Assembly (NCBI GenBank): GCA_028279215.1 | Contig: JANQOF010000026.1 | Span: 186,001-250,000, forward strand | Direction of reading: 5' to 3' | DNA from: Pirellulales bacterium | GTDB taxonomy: Bacteria > Planctomycetota > Planctomycetia > Pirellulales > Lacipirellulaceae | Length of the DNA stretch: 64,000 bases | In this document: positions 1 through 10,698 of the stretch, in pieces | Layout of the letters: the number at the start of each line of letters is the position of its first letter | How positions within the stretch are numbered: position 1 is the first letter of the stretch | Translations under genes and position numbers: made by a program | Notes under the pieces: model-generated | Databases searched by the model: none | Told to the model about the DNA's origin: nothing | Seen by the model: only the letters and a program-made list of their open reading frames with translations

Positions 1-1
1 G

Positions 2-820
2 CTGGGGCAAGGCTTGTCGACATTATCCGCGCACCGCACCGAAGATGATGCGCCTGTCAAAGCCAATTTTACCAATCGCAATTGGATGGTTCGCGGGCAG
101 AACAATGTCGACATGTGGAACTACATAGGCAGCCGCGCCGTGATAGCGGTTACCGAAAAGGCGCCCTACTCGATCCGCATCGAAGACCCCAAAGCGCCGC
201 TGGTGCAACGTGGAACCAAGAACCTGAAGATCGTTGCTGAGCGGGCAGAGGGCTTCACGGGCGCGATTCTGGTGCGAATGCTTTACAACCCGCCAGGCGT
301 TTCGGCCAATGCATCTCTCCGAATTAAGGAAAACGAGAACGAAGCAACCATCCCGGTCACCGCCAACGATAAAGCCCAACTCGGCGATTGGAAGATTCTG
401 GTCCGCGGCCAAGCAGAGTCACAGGGCACCTGGGTGACCGTCACACCATTCTCCACGCTCAAGATAGCCGAGCCGTACGTGGCTATGGAGCTGCCACGCC
501 CGAATGTCGAACAGGGTAACAAGCTAACCTTTCCAATCAAAATCGAGCAGCGTACGCCGTTCGAAGGTGAAGCCAAAGTGGAATTGATTGGCTTGCCGAG
601 TGGAGTCACGACTACGCCGCGTTCGATCACGAAGGAAATGTCCGAAGTCGTGTTCGACCTCGAAGTGGCGGCCGACGCACGGCCGGGCCAGCACCGAGGG
701 CTGTTTTGCCGCGTCACGGTTATTGAAAACGGCGAGCCGGTCGTGCACTCGGTCGGCTACGGGGAGTTAAGGGTCGACAAGCCCGTCGAGCCACACTTGA
801 CTGCCCAATCATCGAAGTAA
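2..820 (+). CDS. Planctomycete exported/surface hypothetical protein with tandem Ig-like beta-sandwich domains; 5' end truncated by the window
   Basis: ORF 14..820 is open to the window edge. Beta-rich repeats (PYVAMELPRPNVEQGNKLTFPIKIEQRTPFEGEAKVELIGLP). Directly precedes a DUF1549/DUF1553 gene. Confidence 0.6.
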   Translation: MGQGLSTLSAHRTEDDAPVKANFTNRNWMVRGQNNVDMWNYIGSRAVIAVTEKAPYSIRIEDPKAPLVQRGTKNLKIVAERAEGFTGAILVRMLYNPPGVSANASLRIKENENEATIPVTANDKAQLGDWKILVRGQAESQGTWVTVTPFSTLKIAEPYVAMELPRPNVEQGNKLTFPIKIEQRTPFEGEAKVELIGLPSGVTTTPRSITKEMSEVVFDLEVAADARPGQHRGLFCRVTVIENGEPVVHSVGYGELRVDKPVEPHLTAQSSK

Positions 821-848
821 ATCAACGCCAAGTCGCGAGTTTGAAGCC

Positions 849-3323
849 ATGAGTCACGCAACGCAACAGTCGCAGCGCTTTCTCCAGTCTGTAAAAGGTC
901 ACTACGGACTAGTTACGCTGGCGGCAATTTGTCTTACAAGCATCGCCACGGCCGAAGAGCCAGAGTTTGTCGAGCTGGCTGTCTATCCTCCCACCGCGGC
1001 GCTACATGACGCGGCCGATTATCAATCCGTCGTCGCGGTGGCCAAGCGAGCCGATGGAGTGTCGGTCGACGTGACCGACCAGGTCGAATGGACGTTGGAA
1101 TCGGCCGATGACGTTGCTGCGTCAGAGGGCCATACGATTCGCCCTCAAGGCGACGGCCACGGCGTGCTCAAGGCCAAACTTGGCGAGTTGTTTGATCAGT
1201 GCGATGTCACTGTCACCAACTCCCAAGCAGAGCGCGCTATTAGCTACCGCCACGATGTAATCCCAGTACTCGTGCGAGCAGGTTGCAACGCCGGTGCGTG
1301 TCACGGTTCGGCACGCGGCAAGGATGGATTTCGCCTATCACTGTTTGGATTTGATCCAGCAGGAGACTATCAGCGCTTGACGCGGGAAATGTCGACGCGG
1401 CGAATCAATCGCGCTTTGCCCGACGACAGCCTGCTATTGGTTAAAGCCGTGGGGGGCGTGCCGCACACCGGTGGAAAACTGTTCGAGCACGACACCGTGT
1501 ACTACGAAAAGCTGCGTACTTGGATTGAGGAGGGCGTGCCCAACGACTTAGAAGGGGCGGCAACCGTTGCAAGTGTCGACTTCTATCCGCCGCGGGTGGT
1601 GCTTGAAGGAGAGGGCACGACGCAGCGATTTGTCGTGATTGCCAACTATAGTGACGGCAGCACCCGTGATGTCAGCAATCTGGCAGTATTCAGTTCAAAC
1701 AACGATACGGTCGCCAAGCTCGACGCCGACGGCCTAGCTACCGCCGGTATGCGTGGAGAAGCGTTCGTGATGGCGCGTTTCGACACCCATACTGTCGGTA
1801 GCCAAGTGATCGTGCTGCCTAAGGGCCTGGGATTTTCGCCCACGGACGATCAACCGGCTAATTACATCGACGAGCTAGTCGGTGCAAAACTCGACGACTT
1901 GCGGCTCGAACCGAGTGGCACCGCTTCCGACGCTGAGTTTCTACGCCGAGTCACCATCGATATTGTCGGTCTACTACCAACGCCCGAGGAAGTGGCGCAG
2001 TTTTCTGCCGATTCGTCGCCCGACAAGCGAGCGCGAAAAGTCGATGAGTTACTCGAGCGCGAGGAGTTCGCAAAAATTTGGGGGCTGAAGTGGGCTGAGC
2101 TGCTATTAGTGCGAACAGAAAACAATCGCGTCGACTACAAGCCAATGTTCTTGTATTCGCAGTGGCTCAAGCACCAAATCGACGAGGAGGTACCACTCGA
2201 CGAAATGGTTCGCAACCTTTTATCGGCTAGCGGCGGGTCGTTCGACACGCCTCAGGTAAATTTCTACCAAATCGAACCCGACACGAAGAAGATTGCCGAA
2301 AACGTAGCGCAGGCGTTCTTGGGAATCCGGCTGCAATGCGCCCAGTGCCACAACCATCCGTTCGATCGCTGGACGATGGACGACTACTACAGTTTCCATG
2401 CCTTCTTCACGCAAATCTCGCGAAAACGCGGCAGCGACTATCGAGAATGGATCGTGTTCAATCGCGGTGTCGGTGAATCGAACCATCCAGTCGGCGGCAG
2501 GCAAATGGCGCCGAAGTTCTTAGGCGGAGAGCAGCCCGAGACCAACGGCCGTGATCGGCGCGAAGTAGTCGCCGAATGGATTACCAGCCCCGATAATCCC
2601 TGGTTTGCGCCGAGCATTGCGAATCGTGTTTGGGCACACTTCATGGGCGTGGGAATCGTGGAACCGGTCGACGACTTTCGCGTCAGCAATCCACCTTCGA
2701 ATCCGGCGCTGTTAGACGCCATTGGAAGCAAACTGATTGATTACAAATACGACCTAAGACAGTTGGTGCGTGACATTTGTAACTCCCACGCCTACCAACG
2801 ATCGACCGTTGCGAATGCTTCGAACGAAACCGACACGAAGAACTTCGCCCGCGCTCAGCCGCGGCGGCTGGGGGCCGAGACTCTGCTGGACTGCGTCTGC
2901 CAGGTAACCGCAGCCTTAGAGAAACTGCCCGGCTTGCCGCTCGGCGCGCGGGCGGTTGAAATTGCCGACGGGCGGAGCAGCAACTACTTCCTCACCACGT
3001 TCGGGCGTGCCCGGCGCGAAACGGTTTGCGCCTGTGAAGTGCGTGGCGAGCCGACCCTGTCGCAGGCGCTGCACCTGCTCAACGGAGGAACGGTTCATAG
3101 CAAGATTGGGCAAGGTAAATTGGTGCCCAGCATGCTCGAAGCGGGTAAAACACCCACCGAGGTGGTCGACGAGATTTACCTTCGTTGCTTGGCCCGCAGG
3201 CCAACTACTGAGGAACAATCAAAGATCGTCGCCGTGTTGGGCGACAACGAGAAACCGGTCGCAGAATTGGAGGATGTATTCTGGGCGGTCCTCAATTCGC
3301 GCGAGTTCTTGTTCAACCACTAG
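849..3323 (+). CDS. DUF1549/DUF1553 (PSCyt2/PSD1-type) protein with Ig-like domains
   Basis: Signal-like N-terminus, GCNAGACHG haem-like motif, QCAQCHNHPFDRW motif typical of DUF1549, C-terminal LARRPTTEEQ.. NSREFLFNH typical of DUF1553. Confidence 0.88.
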   Translation: MSHATQQSQRFLQSVKGHYGLVTLAAICLTSIATAEEPEFVELAVYPPTAALHDAADYQSVVAVAKRADGVSVDVTDQVEWTLESADDVAASEGHTIRPQGDGHGVLKAKLGELFDQCDVTVTNSQAERAISYRHDVIPVLVRAGCNAGACHGSARGKDGFRLSLFGFDPAGDYQRLTREMSTRRINRALPDDSLLLVKAVGGVPHTGGKLFEHDTVYYEKLRTWIEEGVPNDLEGAATVASVDFYPPRVVLEGEGTTQRFVVIANYSDGSTRDVSNLAVFSSNNDTVAKLDADGLATAGMRGEAFVMARFDTHTVGSQVIVLPKGLGFSPTDDQPANYIDELVGAKLDDLRLEPSGTASDAEFLRRVTIDIVGLLPTPEEVAQFSADSSPDKRARKVDELLEREEFAKIWGLKWAELLLVRTENNRVDYKPMFLYSQWLKHQIDEEVPLDEMVRNLLSASGGSFDTPQVNFYQIEPDTKKIAENVAQAFLGIRLQCAQCHNHPFDRWTMDDYYSFHAFFTQISRKRGSDYREWIVFNRGVGESNHPVGGRQMAPKFLGGEQPETNGRDRREVVAEWITSPDNPWFAPSIANRVWAHFMGVGIVEPVDDFRVSNPPSNPALLDAIGSKLIDYKYDLRQLVRDICNSHAYQRSTVANASNETDTKNFARAQPRRLGAETLLDCVCQVTAALEKLPGLPLGARAVEIADGRSSNYFLTTFGRARRETVCACEVRGEPTLSQALHLLNGGTVHSKIGQGKLVPSMLEAGKTPTEVVDEIYLRCLARRPTTEEQSKIVAVLGDNEKPVAELEDVFWAVLNSREFLFNH

Positions 3324-3394
3324 AGGTGTTCACTGTGTCAAGTAGAACGATTTTGGCGAAGCGAACGAGAATCCAAGCGGGAATTGGAGGCCGT

Positions 3395-5800
3395 ATGCTG
3401 CGTCGTCAGCACTCGGCGTGCCTGGCATTGGCTAGTTCGATGATGCTATGCTGCACGGCCACAGCTGCCTTGCCGGAGAAGGTGACGTTTGACGACCACA
3501 TCTTTCCCATTTTTCGCGAGCACTGCTTGGCCTGCCACGACTCGGGCGGGCGTAGTGGAGACCTTGCGCTCGACGCCTACAGCGACACACTTACGGGAGG
3601 GGCGAGTGGCGAAGTTGTGGAGCCTGGTGATGGTGGGAGTTCGCGAATCTATCGATTGATGGCTCACCTCGACAAGCCGATCATGCCACCCGGCAGCGAC
3701 AAGCTGCCCGACGAACAGCTGGAGCTAGTGAAAGCTTGGATCGACGGAGGCCTGCTGGAAAACGCCGGCTCGAAGGCGAAGAAATCAAACAAGCCGGAAG
3801 TCGAAGCATTCGTCCCGTCGGCCGACAATCGACCCGCTGGCGAGCCAGCCATGCCAAGCGGTTTTTGCCGCGAGCCTGTGCTACACGTGCCCCACCTCGG
3901 CGCGGTGGCCGACTTGGCCACCAGTCCTTGGGCGCCGCTCGTTGCGGTGACCGGCCAGCGTCAGGTGTTGTTGTACCACTCTGACTCGCGCGAGCTATTG
4001 GCTGTCGTGCCGTTTGTCGTCGGAATGCCAGAGGTGGTGCGATTCAGCCGCAATGGCGATCTGCTGCTTGTCGCTGGCGGCCGCGGCGCTGCGCTTGGCG
4101 TGGTGCATCTTTGGGATATCAAGTCAGGGAAGCGAATCACCGAAATCGGCGACGAGCTGGATTCCGTGCTCGCGGCCGATCTAAGCCCCGATCACTCGCT
4201 GGTAGCAATCGGCGGACCGAGAAAGAAAGTGAAGGTCTATCGTACTGCCGATGGGTCGCTGGCATACAACATTACTAAGCACACCGATTGGGTGACCGCG
4301 TTGGAGTTTAGCCCTAACGGCAAGTACCTGGCCACTGCCGACCGGGCAGGTAACGCCCACGTCTGGGAAGCACCAACTGGCCGCGCCGTATCGAATCTCA
4401 CCGGACACAAACAGGCCATTACCGCCGTTGCCTGGCGCGACGACTCGGGTCTGTTGGCTACCGCCAGCGACGATGGCGACATGCGCACCTGGCAACATCA
4501 AGGCAATCAAGTGAAACAGTGGAATCACGGTGGCGGTGTTCAGGGCATGGCGTTCACCAAAAGTGGCCAGCTTGTCTCCGCGGCGCGCGATCGATTCACC
4601 AAACTTTGGAATGCCGACGGGAAGGAAGTCCGGAAGTTTGGCCCCACTGCCGACATTGTTCTGGCTGCCACGGTTACATACGACCAATCGCGCGTGGTGT
4701 ACGCCGACTGGTCAGGCGTTGTGCATGTCGCCCAACTCGAGACCGGCGAAGTCGAGGGCAAACTGTCGACCAACCCACCTACGCTTGCGATGCGGCTAGA
4801 TGATGCTAAGCAACAGCTCGCGAAAGCAGCCAGCGACCTACCAAATGCCGAGCACGCCGCAAGTGAAGCAGCCGCTCGGCTCGAGGAAGGCCGACGCGTC
4901 GTCGCCGAGCACGACGCAAGCAAACAACAAGTCACGGATCAACTGGCCAAGCTCCAAAACGATCGCAATGATCAAGAGAACCAACTCGAAACCCACCGCA
5001 AGACGAACGAGGAAATCGACAAGGCGATTGCGTCCGTGATCGCCGAGCAACAACGGGCCGAGGCGGAGCTAACTGCTCTCAAGGAGTCGCTGGCAAACGT
5101 CTCGAATCAGGAAGGTGAAGACGCCGATGGTGAGGCCGCCGGCCAGATCGAAATCCAGATTTCCGAGAAACAATCGGCGCTCGAGCAACTCCTCGCCAGG
5201 CGGGCTGAGGCGGAAACCAAGCGTCGCGGTATGACTGAGTCGCGAAAGACCACCAAACGTCGTCTGGATGAATTAAATCAGCACATCGCCGATCAAGAAA
5301 AGAAGCTGGCAGGGTTGAATCAAGCAGCCGAGAAGCTGCCCAAAGTAGACACGCTGGTCGGAGAACACGATCAACTAAAGTCAGAAGTCGCCAAGCTCCG
5401 AGAACGGATACCTGCTTCGGAGCAAGCGGTGGCGGTCGTTCAGGCGGAAATCGAAGCTTATGCCGCGATCGTGCCAGCACTTCAAAAAGGCATCGCCGAA
5501 CTTACCCAGACCGCCGAAACAAAGTCAGCCGAACTGGCCAAAATCGAGGAGCAACTCGCTGCCGAATCGGCAGATGTAGCTATAGTTGCTCGCGAAATGG
5601 ATGAGTTGAAGCAACGAATTGTGAACTTGGAGACGCTGCGAAGGAAACTGGCGGGCATCGCCGATAAATCGAAATCGGCCGCCGGGGAGCTAGAACAGCA
5701 GATGGCCGAACTGTCGTCCAAACGTGACAAAATTGAGAAGCAGCTTTCTGACATCCACACCGCAGAGCAACTCCGACAGCAGCATTCCAAGGGCGATTGA
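3395..5800 (+). CDS. Planctomycete-type cytochrome c (CLACH) plus WD40 repeat protein with long C-terminal coiled coil
   Basis: Signal peptide after internal ATG at 3395; FREHCLACHDSGGRSGDLALD motif; WD-repeat segments; heptad-rich Lys/Glu/Gln C-terminus. The ORF track start at 3326 is probably too early. Confidence 0.85.
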   Translation: MLRRQHSACLALASSMMLCCTATAALPEKVTFDDHIFPIFREHCLACHDSGGRSGDLALDAYSDTLTGGASGEVVEPGDGGSSRIYRLMAHLDKPIMPPGSDKLPDEQLELVKAWIDGGLLENAGSKAKKSNKPEVEAFVPSADNRPAGEPAMPSGFCREPVLHVPHLGAVADLATSPWAPLVAVTGQRQVLLYHSDSRELLAVVPFVVGMPEVVRFSRNGDLLLVAGGRGAALGVVHLWDIKSGKRITEIGDELDSVLAADLSPDHSLVAIGGPRKKVKVYRTADGSLAYNITKHTDWVTALEFSPNGKYLATADRAGNAHVWEAPTGRAVSNLTGHKQAITAVAWRDDSGLLATASDDGDMRTWQHQGNQVKQWNHGGGVQGMAFTKSGQLVSAARDRFTKLWNADGKEVRKFGPTADIVLAATVTYDQSRVVYADWSGVVHVAQLETGEVEGKLSTNPPTLAMRLDDAKQQLAKAASDLPNAEHAASEAAARLEEGRRVVAEHDASKQQVTDQLAKLQNDRNDQENQLETHRKTNEEIDKAIASVIAEQQRAEAELTALKESLANVSNQEGEDADGEAAGQIEIQISEKQSALEQLLARRAEAETKRRGMTESRKTTKRRLDELNQHIADQEKKLAGLNQAAEKLPKVDTLVGEHDQLKSEVAKLRERIPASEQAVAVVQAEIEAYAAIVPALQKGIAELTQTAETKSAELAKIEEQLAAESADVAIVAREMDELKQRIVNLETLRRKLAGIADKSKSAAGELEQQMAELSSKRDKIEKQLSDIHTAEQLRQQHSKGD

Positions 5801-5833
5801 CGCTCGACCGCTGCGCGTCATACTTAGGTTGTA

Positions 5834-5947
5834 GCGGCATCGGGCGAGAGGCCCCTGCAATGGGGGCCTTGTGAACCTGGTCAGGGTGGAAACGCAGCAG
5901 CCATAAGCTTGTGCTTCTTTGTGTGGGGGTCTCTCGCCTGTTGCCGC
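5834..5947 (+). ncRNA. ffs: Bacterial small signal recognition particle RNA (4.5S-like)
   Basis: Apical domain core ACCTGGTCAGGGTGGAAACGCAGCAGCC; outer arms GCGGCA..CGGGCGAGAG / CTCTCGCC..TGCCGC can pair; lies immediately upstream of dnaX, a common location. Confidence 0.9.
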
Positions 5948-6044
5948 TTCTTGCCCCAAGCACCCCATCGGCGCAATGGACGGATCGCACGCGGTTGCGA
6001 AGTGTGCCGTAGTTCAGCTACCAATCGATTGAAGAACACTCTTC

Positions 6045-7829
6045 ATGGCCGACTCCGATCCGCAAGCCGACTCGGCTGCCAAAGCGGCCGCGACCTATCA
6101 AGTCATCGCCCGCCGCTATCGGCCGCAGGCGTTTGACGAGTTGATTGGTCAGGAGCACGTGGCCAAGGCGCTCGGGCAAGCGATCTCTACCGGTCGAGTG
6201 GGCCACGCCTATTTGTTCACTGGTGCCCGCGGCGTGGGCAAGACCTCAGCCGCGCGCGTGCTGGCCAAGGCACTCAACTGCGTCGAAGGGCCGACAGTCA
6301 CACCCTGCAACCAGTGCGAGGTGTGCGACGGAATCGCGTCGGGCGACGACGTCGACACCATCGAAATCGACGCCGCCAGCAACACGGGTGTCGACAACAT
6401 CCGCGACCTCCGTCAAAACGCCGGCGTGAAGGCGAGCCGCTGCAGGTACAAGATCTACATCATCGACGAAGTACACATGCTGTCGAAAAGTGCCTTCAAT
6501 GCGCTGCTCAAGACGTTGGAAGAACCACCCGATCATGTAAAGTTCATTTTCGCCACCACCGAGCCAGAGAAGATACCAATCACGATTCTGTCGCGGTGCC
6601 AACGCTTTGACTTTGCTGGAATCGATGCCACGTCGATCGCCAATCGGCTGCAACAGATTGCGGCCACCGAAGAAGTCACCATCGACGACGAGGCGCTCGC
6701 CGTGTTGTCGATTCGCGCTGCCGGCTCGATGCGCGACAGTCAGTCGCTGCTCGAACAACTGTTAGCGGTCGCCGGCAAGCAGATTACCGCCACCGATGTG
6801 TACACACTGTTGGGCATTGCACCCGGCGAGCGAGTTGCTCAGTTGGTCGCGACGATTGTCGATCGCGATCCAGCCGCAGCGCTAGGGCACTTGGACGACG
6901 CGGTTTCCGGCGGATCGGATGTCGGACAGGTGATCGACCAGTTGCTCGGTTACTTTCGCGACGTCATGGCCATGACGGTTGGCTGCGATACTTCCCAGTT
7001 GCGATACGTCTTGCCAGGTCAGTACGAACTGACCAAGACGATGGGCGACAGGCTGGGCGTGCACACCGTGCTGGCGATGATTCAGGTGCTCGACCAAACC
7101 GCGTCACGGATGCGGGGCAGTTTGCACACTCGCACTCTGGCTGAAATGGCCCTAGTGCGGCTGGCGAATTTGGACGATCTCGACAACTTGGCGGAAGTCG
7201 CAGCCGAACTTCGCGCAGGCGATACGAGTTCTGAATCACCATCCAGCGCAAAAAAAAACGCTAGCCAACCGCAAACGCTGCCAAGTACCTCGCCTGCCAG
7301 CAAAGCACCAGTGCCGCCTACCGCAACCAACGCGCTAACAGCCGACAACGGGACGCCGCAGCGTGTGGATACGCCGGCCTCCTCCACACCGCCAGCGCCT
7401 ATGAAGCTTGACGCCGCAAAGGTAAACGCGGCTTGGGATCGGGTAATCGATGCGCTTGATGAAGGTCTACTGCAGGGTTACGCGCGGAACGCCATTGGTA
7501 TCCAGTTGTCATCGGACGGCAACATTGTTGTAGCCTACCCACCTGGCGATCGTGTTTCCAAAGACATGTGCGCCAATGCAACGAACACCGCAACATTGAC
7601 ACAGGCGTTATCGGCCGAACTGGGCACCCAGGTAACACTGAGATTCGATATCGACCAGTCGGCTGGTAGCGACGCACCCACGGCCGTCGCGCAACCGCGC
7701 GTCGCCTCGAGGCGACAAATGCAGGCCGAGATCGCCGAGCGGCCGTTTGTCGCCCGAGCCATGGAGTTGTTTGGCGCCGATCCTAGCAAATTGCGCATCA
7801 CACCGCCACGCAACGATAGCTCGAGCTAG
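6045..7829 (+). CDS. dnaX: DNA polymerase III subunits gamma/tau
   Basis: YRPQAFDELIGQEHV, Walker A GARGVGKTSAARVLAKALNC, zinc-binding C-x8-C-x2-C, DEVHMLSKSAFNALLKTLEEPP. Confidence 0.97.
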   Translation: MADSDPQADSAAKAAATYQVIARRYRPQAFDELIGQEHVAKALGQAISTGRVGHAYLFTGARGVGKTSAARVLAKALNCVEGPTVTPCNQCEVCDGIASGDDVDTIEIDAASNTGVDNIRDLRQNAGVKASRCRYKIYIIDEVHMLSKSAFNALLKTLEEPPDHVKFIFATTEPEKIPITILSRCQRFDFAGIDATSIANRLQQIAATEEVTIDDEALAVLSIRAAGSMRDSQSLLEQLLAVAGKQITATDVYTLLGIAPGERVAQLVATIVDRDPAAALGHLDDAVSGGSDVGQVIDQLLGYFRDVMAMTVGCDTSQLRYVLPGQYELTKTMGDRLGVHTVLAMIQVLDQTASRMRGSLHTRTLAEMALVRLANLDDLDNLAEVAAELRAGDTSSESPSSAKKNASQPQTLPSTSPASKAPVPPTATNALTADNGTPQRVDTPASSTPPAPMKLDAAKVNAAWDRVIDALDEGLLQGYARNAIGIQLSSDGNIVVAYPPGDRVSKDMCANATNTATLTQALSAELGTQVTLRFDIDQSAGSDAPTAVAQPRVASRRQMQAEIAERPFVARAMELFGADPSKLRITPPRNDSSS

Positions 7830-7874
7830 AATTTCTTAAGCCACGAGCGCATCCCTGAACCCGCGGAGCAACCC

Positions 7875-8246
7875 ATGCTTAAAGGACTTGGTCAAATTGC
7901 AAACCTCGGCAACATCGTCAAGCAAGCCCAGGAGATGAACTCTAAGATGCAGGCCTTGGGCGATCAACTCAAGACCAAAAAGGCAACCGGCGTTGCAGGA
8001 GGGGGTCTGGTGGAGGTCGACGTCAATGGCTTGGGCGAAGTATTAACCGTAAGACTAGATCCCGACCTAGTGGCCAAGGGCGATCGTGAAATACTCGAGG
8101 ACTTGCTGCCCGCCGCATTTAACGCGGCCAAGGAAAAGGCTAAACAACTGCACGATCAGGCAATGCAAGAACTGACCGGCGAAATGAACCTGCCCGGCTT
8201 GGGCGACATGCTCGAGAGCTTTGGCCAGCCACCGAAGTCTCCTTAA
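7875..8246 (+). CDS. YbaB/EbfC family nucleoid-associated protein
   Basis: LGNIVKQAQEMNSKMQALGDQL...VEVDVNGLGEVLTVRLDP; downstream of dnaX. Confidence 0.9.
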   Translation: MLKGLGQIANLGNIVKQAQEMNSKMQALGDQLKTKKATGVAGGGLVEVDVNGLGEVLTVRLDPDLVAKGDREILEDLLPAAFNAAKEKAKQLHDQAMQELTGEMNLPGLGDMLESFGQPPKSP

Positions 8247-8716
8247 CTGCGGTTGCTAGCGACCGCATGCCGGGCTGACCGATTACCACTGCCGGCACTT
8301 CGCGCGGCAAGGAATTCGGCCGTGTTGCGCCTATTTTTTGGTGCGATCGACAGCCCGCGAGCTTGCACTTGGAAGATTGTTCTGCTGGTGACGATTTTTC
8401 GGTTTCAGCCGTTGCGGAATCGAAAGTTCGAGTAGAATACGAAGTCGAAGCCAACGCGGCGCAGTTGGTAGTTCTGCGCAGACTCCGGGTAAGTTGCATC
8501 GACCGGCTCTCCAAGACTTTGGCGAATGCTAAGCTTGCGTTGAGATTGCAGCCAAGCTATACCCCACATTGGTTTGACCATACGGTCGGGCCGGCGGTAT
8601 GCTAAAGGTGCCCAAGCGGTGCTCATCGCGTGGGTGCTATTGTTCATCGGACCTCGTAATTCAGTACGGTCGGCAAGACTTCGCCGGTCGGTGATTTCAA
8701 TCGTCTCGGATCTTCC

Positions 8717-10249
8717 ATGCGTCTCTCGCTCGGTCAACAGATGCAACTGGCTCAGAAGCAGGTGCTTGCGCCGCGGATGATCCAGTCGATGGAGATTCTG
8801 CAGTTGCCCATCATGGCACTGCAGGAGCGAATCGAGCAGGAGATGGAAGACAACCCGACGCTCGAACAGTCGGAACCGGCGACCGAATCCGATAGCGAGA
8901 CCACTGAGACCTTCGACACCGAAAGCCCTGACGCACCAAGCGAATCGGAAAAAGAGCTGGTTGTCGACGAGGAACACAACAACGAAGACGACTTTGAGCG
9001 ACTCTTGAACATGGCGGAGAATCTGCCAGACGACTACGAAGAGCGCAGTCGCCCTTCGCGCGACCAAATCGAGTCCGAAGGCGACCGGCAACACGACACC
9101 ATGGCCAACATTTCGGCCCGCCCCGAGTCCCTGGCCGATTACCTGCATCACCAGCTCAGTTGGTTCGAAATCGAACCCGATGTGCGCCGGATGGCTGAGC
9201 GAATCGTTTATAGCCTCGATAGCAACGGGTATCTTAAGACACCGCTGGAGGAGATCATTCCCCCGGTGTCCGTCGAACTCAACGGCAACGCGGAACAGCA
9301 TCGCACAGCACAGCTTGCCGTTGCGGAGAAGGCCTTGGCAGTGGTGCAATCGCTCGACCCACCAGGCGTTGGGGCCAGGAGCCTCCGCGAGTGCCTGCTG
9401 CTGCAACTGACCTCCACGATGCCGATGGTCGACGAGTTGCACACGCTCATCGAAGATCACCTGGAGGACCTGGAGAACAATCGGCTCCCGCAGATATCCA
9501 AGAAGACGGGTTTCTCCATCGAGCGAATCAATGAGTTATGGGACGAGCTTAGGCACCTGAAACCAAAGCCGGGCGCCGATTACGGCGACGTTAGCGTGCC
9601 GAGCGTGACCCCTGACGTGTTCGTCGAGCGAGGCGAAGACGGAACGTATGAGGTGCGGCTTGAGGATAGCCAAATACCTACTCTGTCGATTAGCCCATAC
9701 CACCGTAAACTCTTGCAGCAAGCAGCGCAGCAAAAGGATGCGGAAACGCGAGAGTACATCAAGAAGAAGATCAACGCCGCTCAATGGTTGATCGACGCGA
9801 TCGAGCAACGTCGCAGCACGATTACCCGAGTGTCGCAAGCGATCGTCGATCATCAAACTCGTTTCTTGGACGAAGGCCCTGAGTTCATCGAACCGTTGAA
9901 GATGCAACAAATCGCCGACAAGGTGGGCGTGCACGTCACAACGGTTAGCCGCGCAGTAGACGACAAGTGGATTCAGACTCCGCGTGGTATCTTCCCGCTC
10001 AAGCGATTTTTCGTCGGCGGCACCACCAGCGCCGATGGCGAAGAAGTCGCGTGGGATCGCGTACGCTTGAAGTTGCAAGAGATCGTAGACAACGAAGACA
10101 AAAAGAAACCACTCAGCGACGACGCTCTTGTGGCCGCCCTGGCCGCCGAGGGAATCACCGTGGCACGCCGCACTGTCACGAAGTATCGTAAGGCGATGAG
10201 CATCCCCAGTAGCCGCCAACGTCGCGACTGGGCAGCGGTGGAGAGGTAG
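8717..10249 (+). CDS. rpoN: RNA polymerase sigma-54 factor
   Basis: N-terminal LGQQMQLAQKQVLAPRMIQSMEILQLP; C-terminal RpoN box ARRTVTKYRKAMSIPSSRQRR. Confidence 0.97.
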   Translation: MRLSLGQQMQLAQKQVLAPRMIQSMEILQLPIMALQERIEQEMEDNPTLEQSEPATESDSETTETFDTESPDAPSESEKELVVDEEHNNEDDFERLLNMAENLPDDYEERSRPSRDQIESEGDRQHDTMANISARPESLADYLHHQLSWFEIEPDVRRMAERIVYSLDSNGYLKTPLEEIIPPVSVELNGNAEQHRTAQLAVAEKALAVVQSLDPPGVGARSLRECLLLQLTSTMPMVDELHTLIEDHLEDLENNRLPQISKKTGFSIERINELWDELRHLKPKPGADYGDVSVPSVTPDVFVERGEDGTYEVRLEDSQIPTLSISPYHRKLLQQAAQQKDAETREYIKKKINAAQWLIDAIEQRRSTITRVSQAIVDHQTRFLDEGPEFIEPLKMQQIADKVGVHVTTVSRAVDDKWIQTPRGIFPLKRFFVGGTTSADGEEVAWDRVRLKLQEIVDNEDKKKPLSDDALVAALAAEGITVARRTVTKYRKAMSIPSSRQRRDWAAVER

Positions 10250-10449
10250 GCACAGGCGCTCGGGCGGCCAAGGGCCGCGCAATCTCGAGTTGGTGCAACA
10301 AGTCCGAATCATCTTTACTTGGGGCCATCGAACCGCGTTGTGCGCCGGCCGCTTGCGAGGCGATGTCGACGCCGAAATAATACATCTGGCTTCAAAATTC
10401 CTTGGGCCACCGTCCGTGCGTCCAAACGGCCCGCACGCGGAAACAATCA

Positions 10450-10523
<74 letters not shown>

Positions 10524-10698
10524 TTTTTGCACGTCGACACACACTTCTTGCACGGTGTCGCCGAAGGCTCTAGCGAGTAACCACTTGGGGTGCCTTGGGT
10601 TTCTGCACAGTCCGTCCGCATTTCCTACAATGGAGTTGTCCCGCGCCGTAATGGCGACGGGGGACCGTCCGTTATTGGTTGGAATTCGCGGTGATTGA

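Noticed and set aside
8405-9460. 351-aa minus-strand ORF
   Set aside because: Antisense to rpoN; no protein-like motifs.
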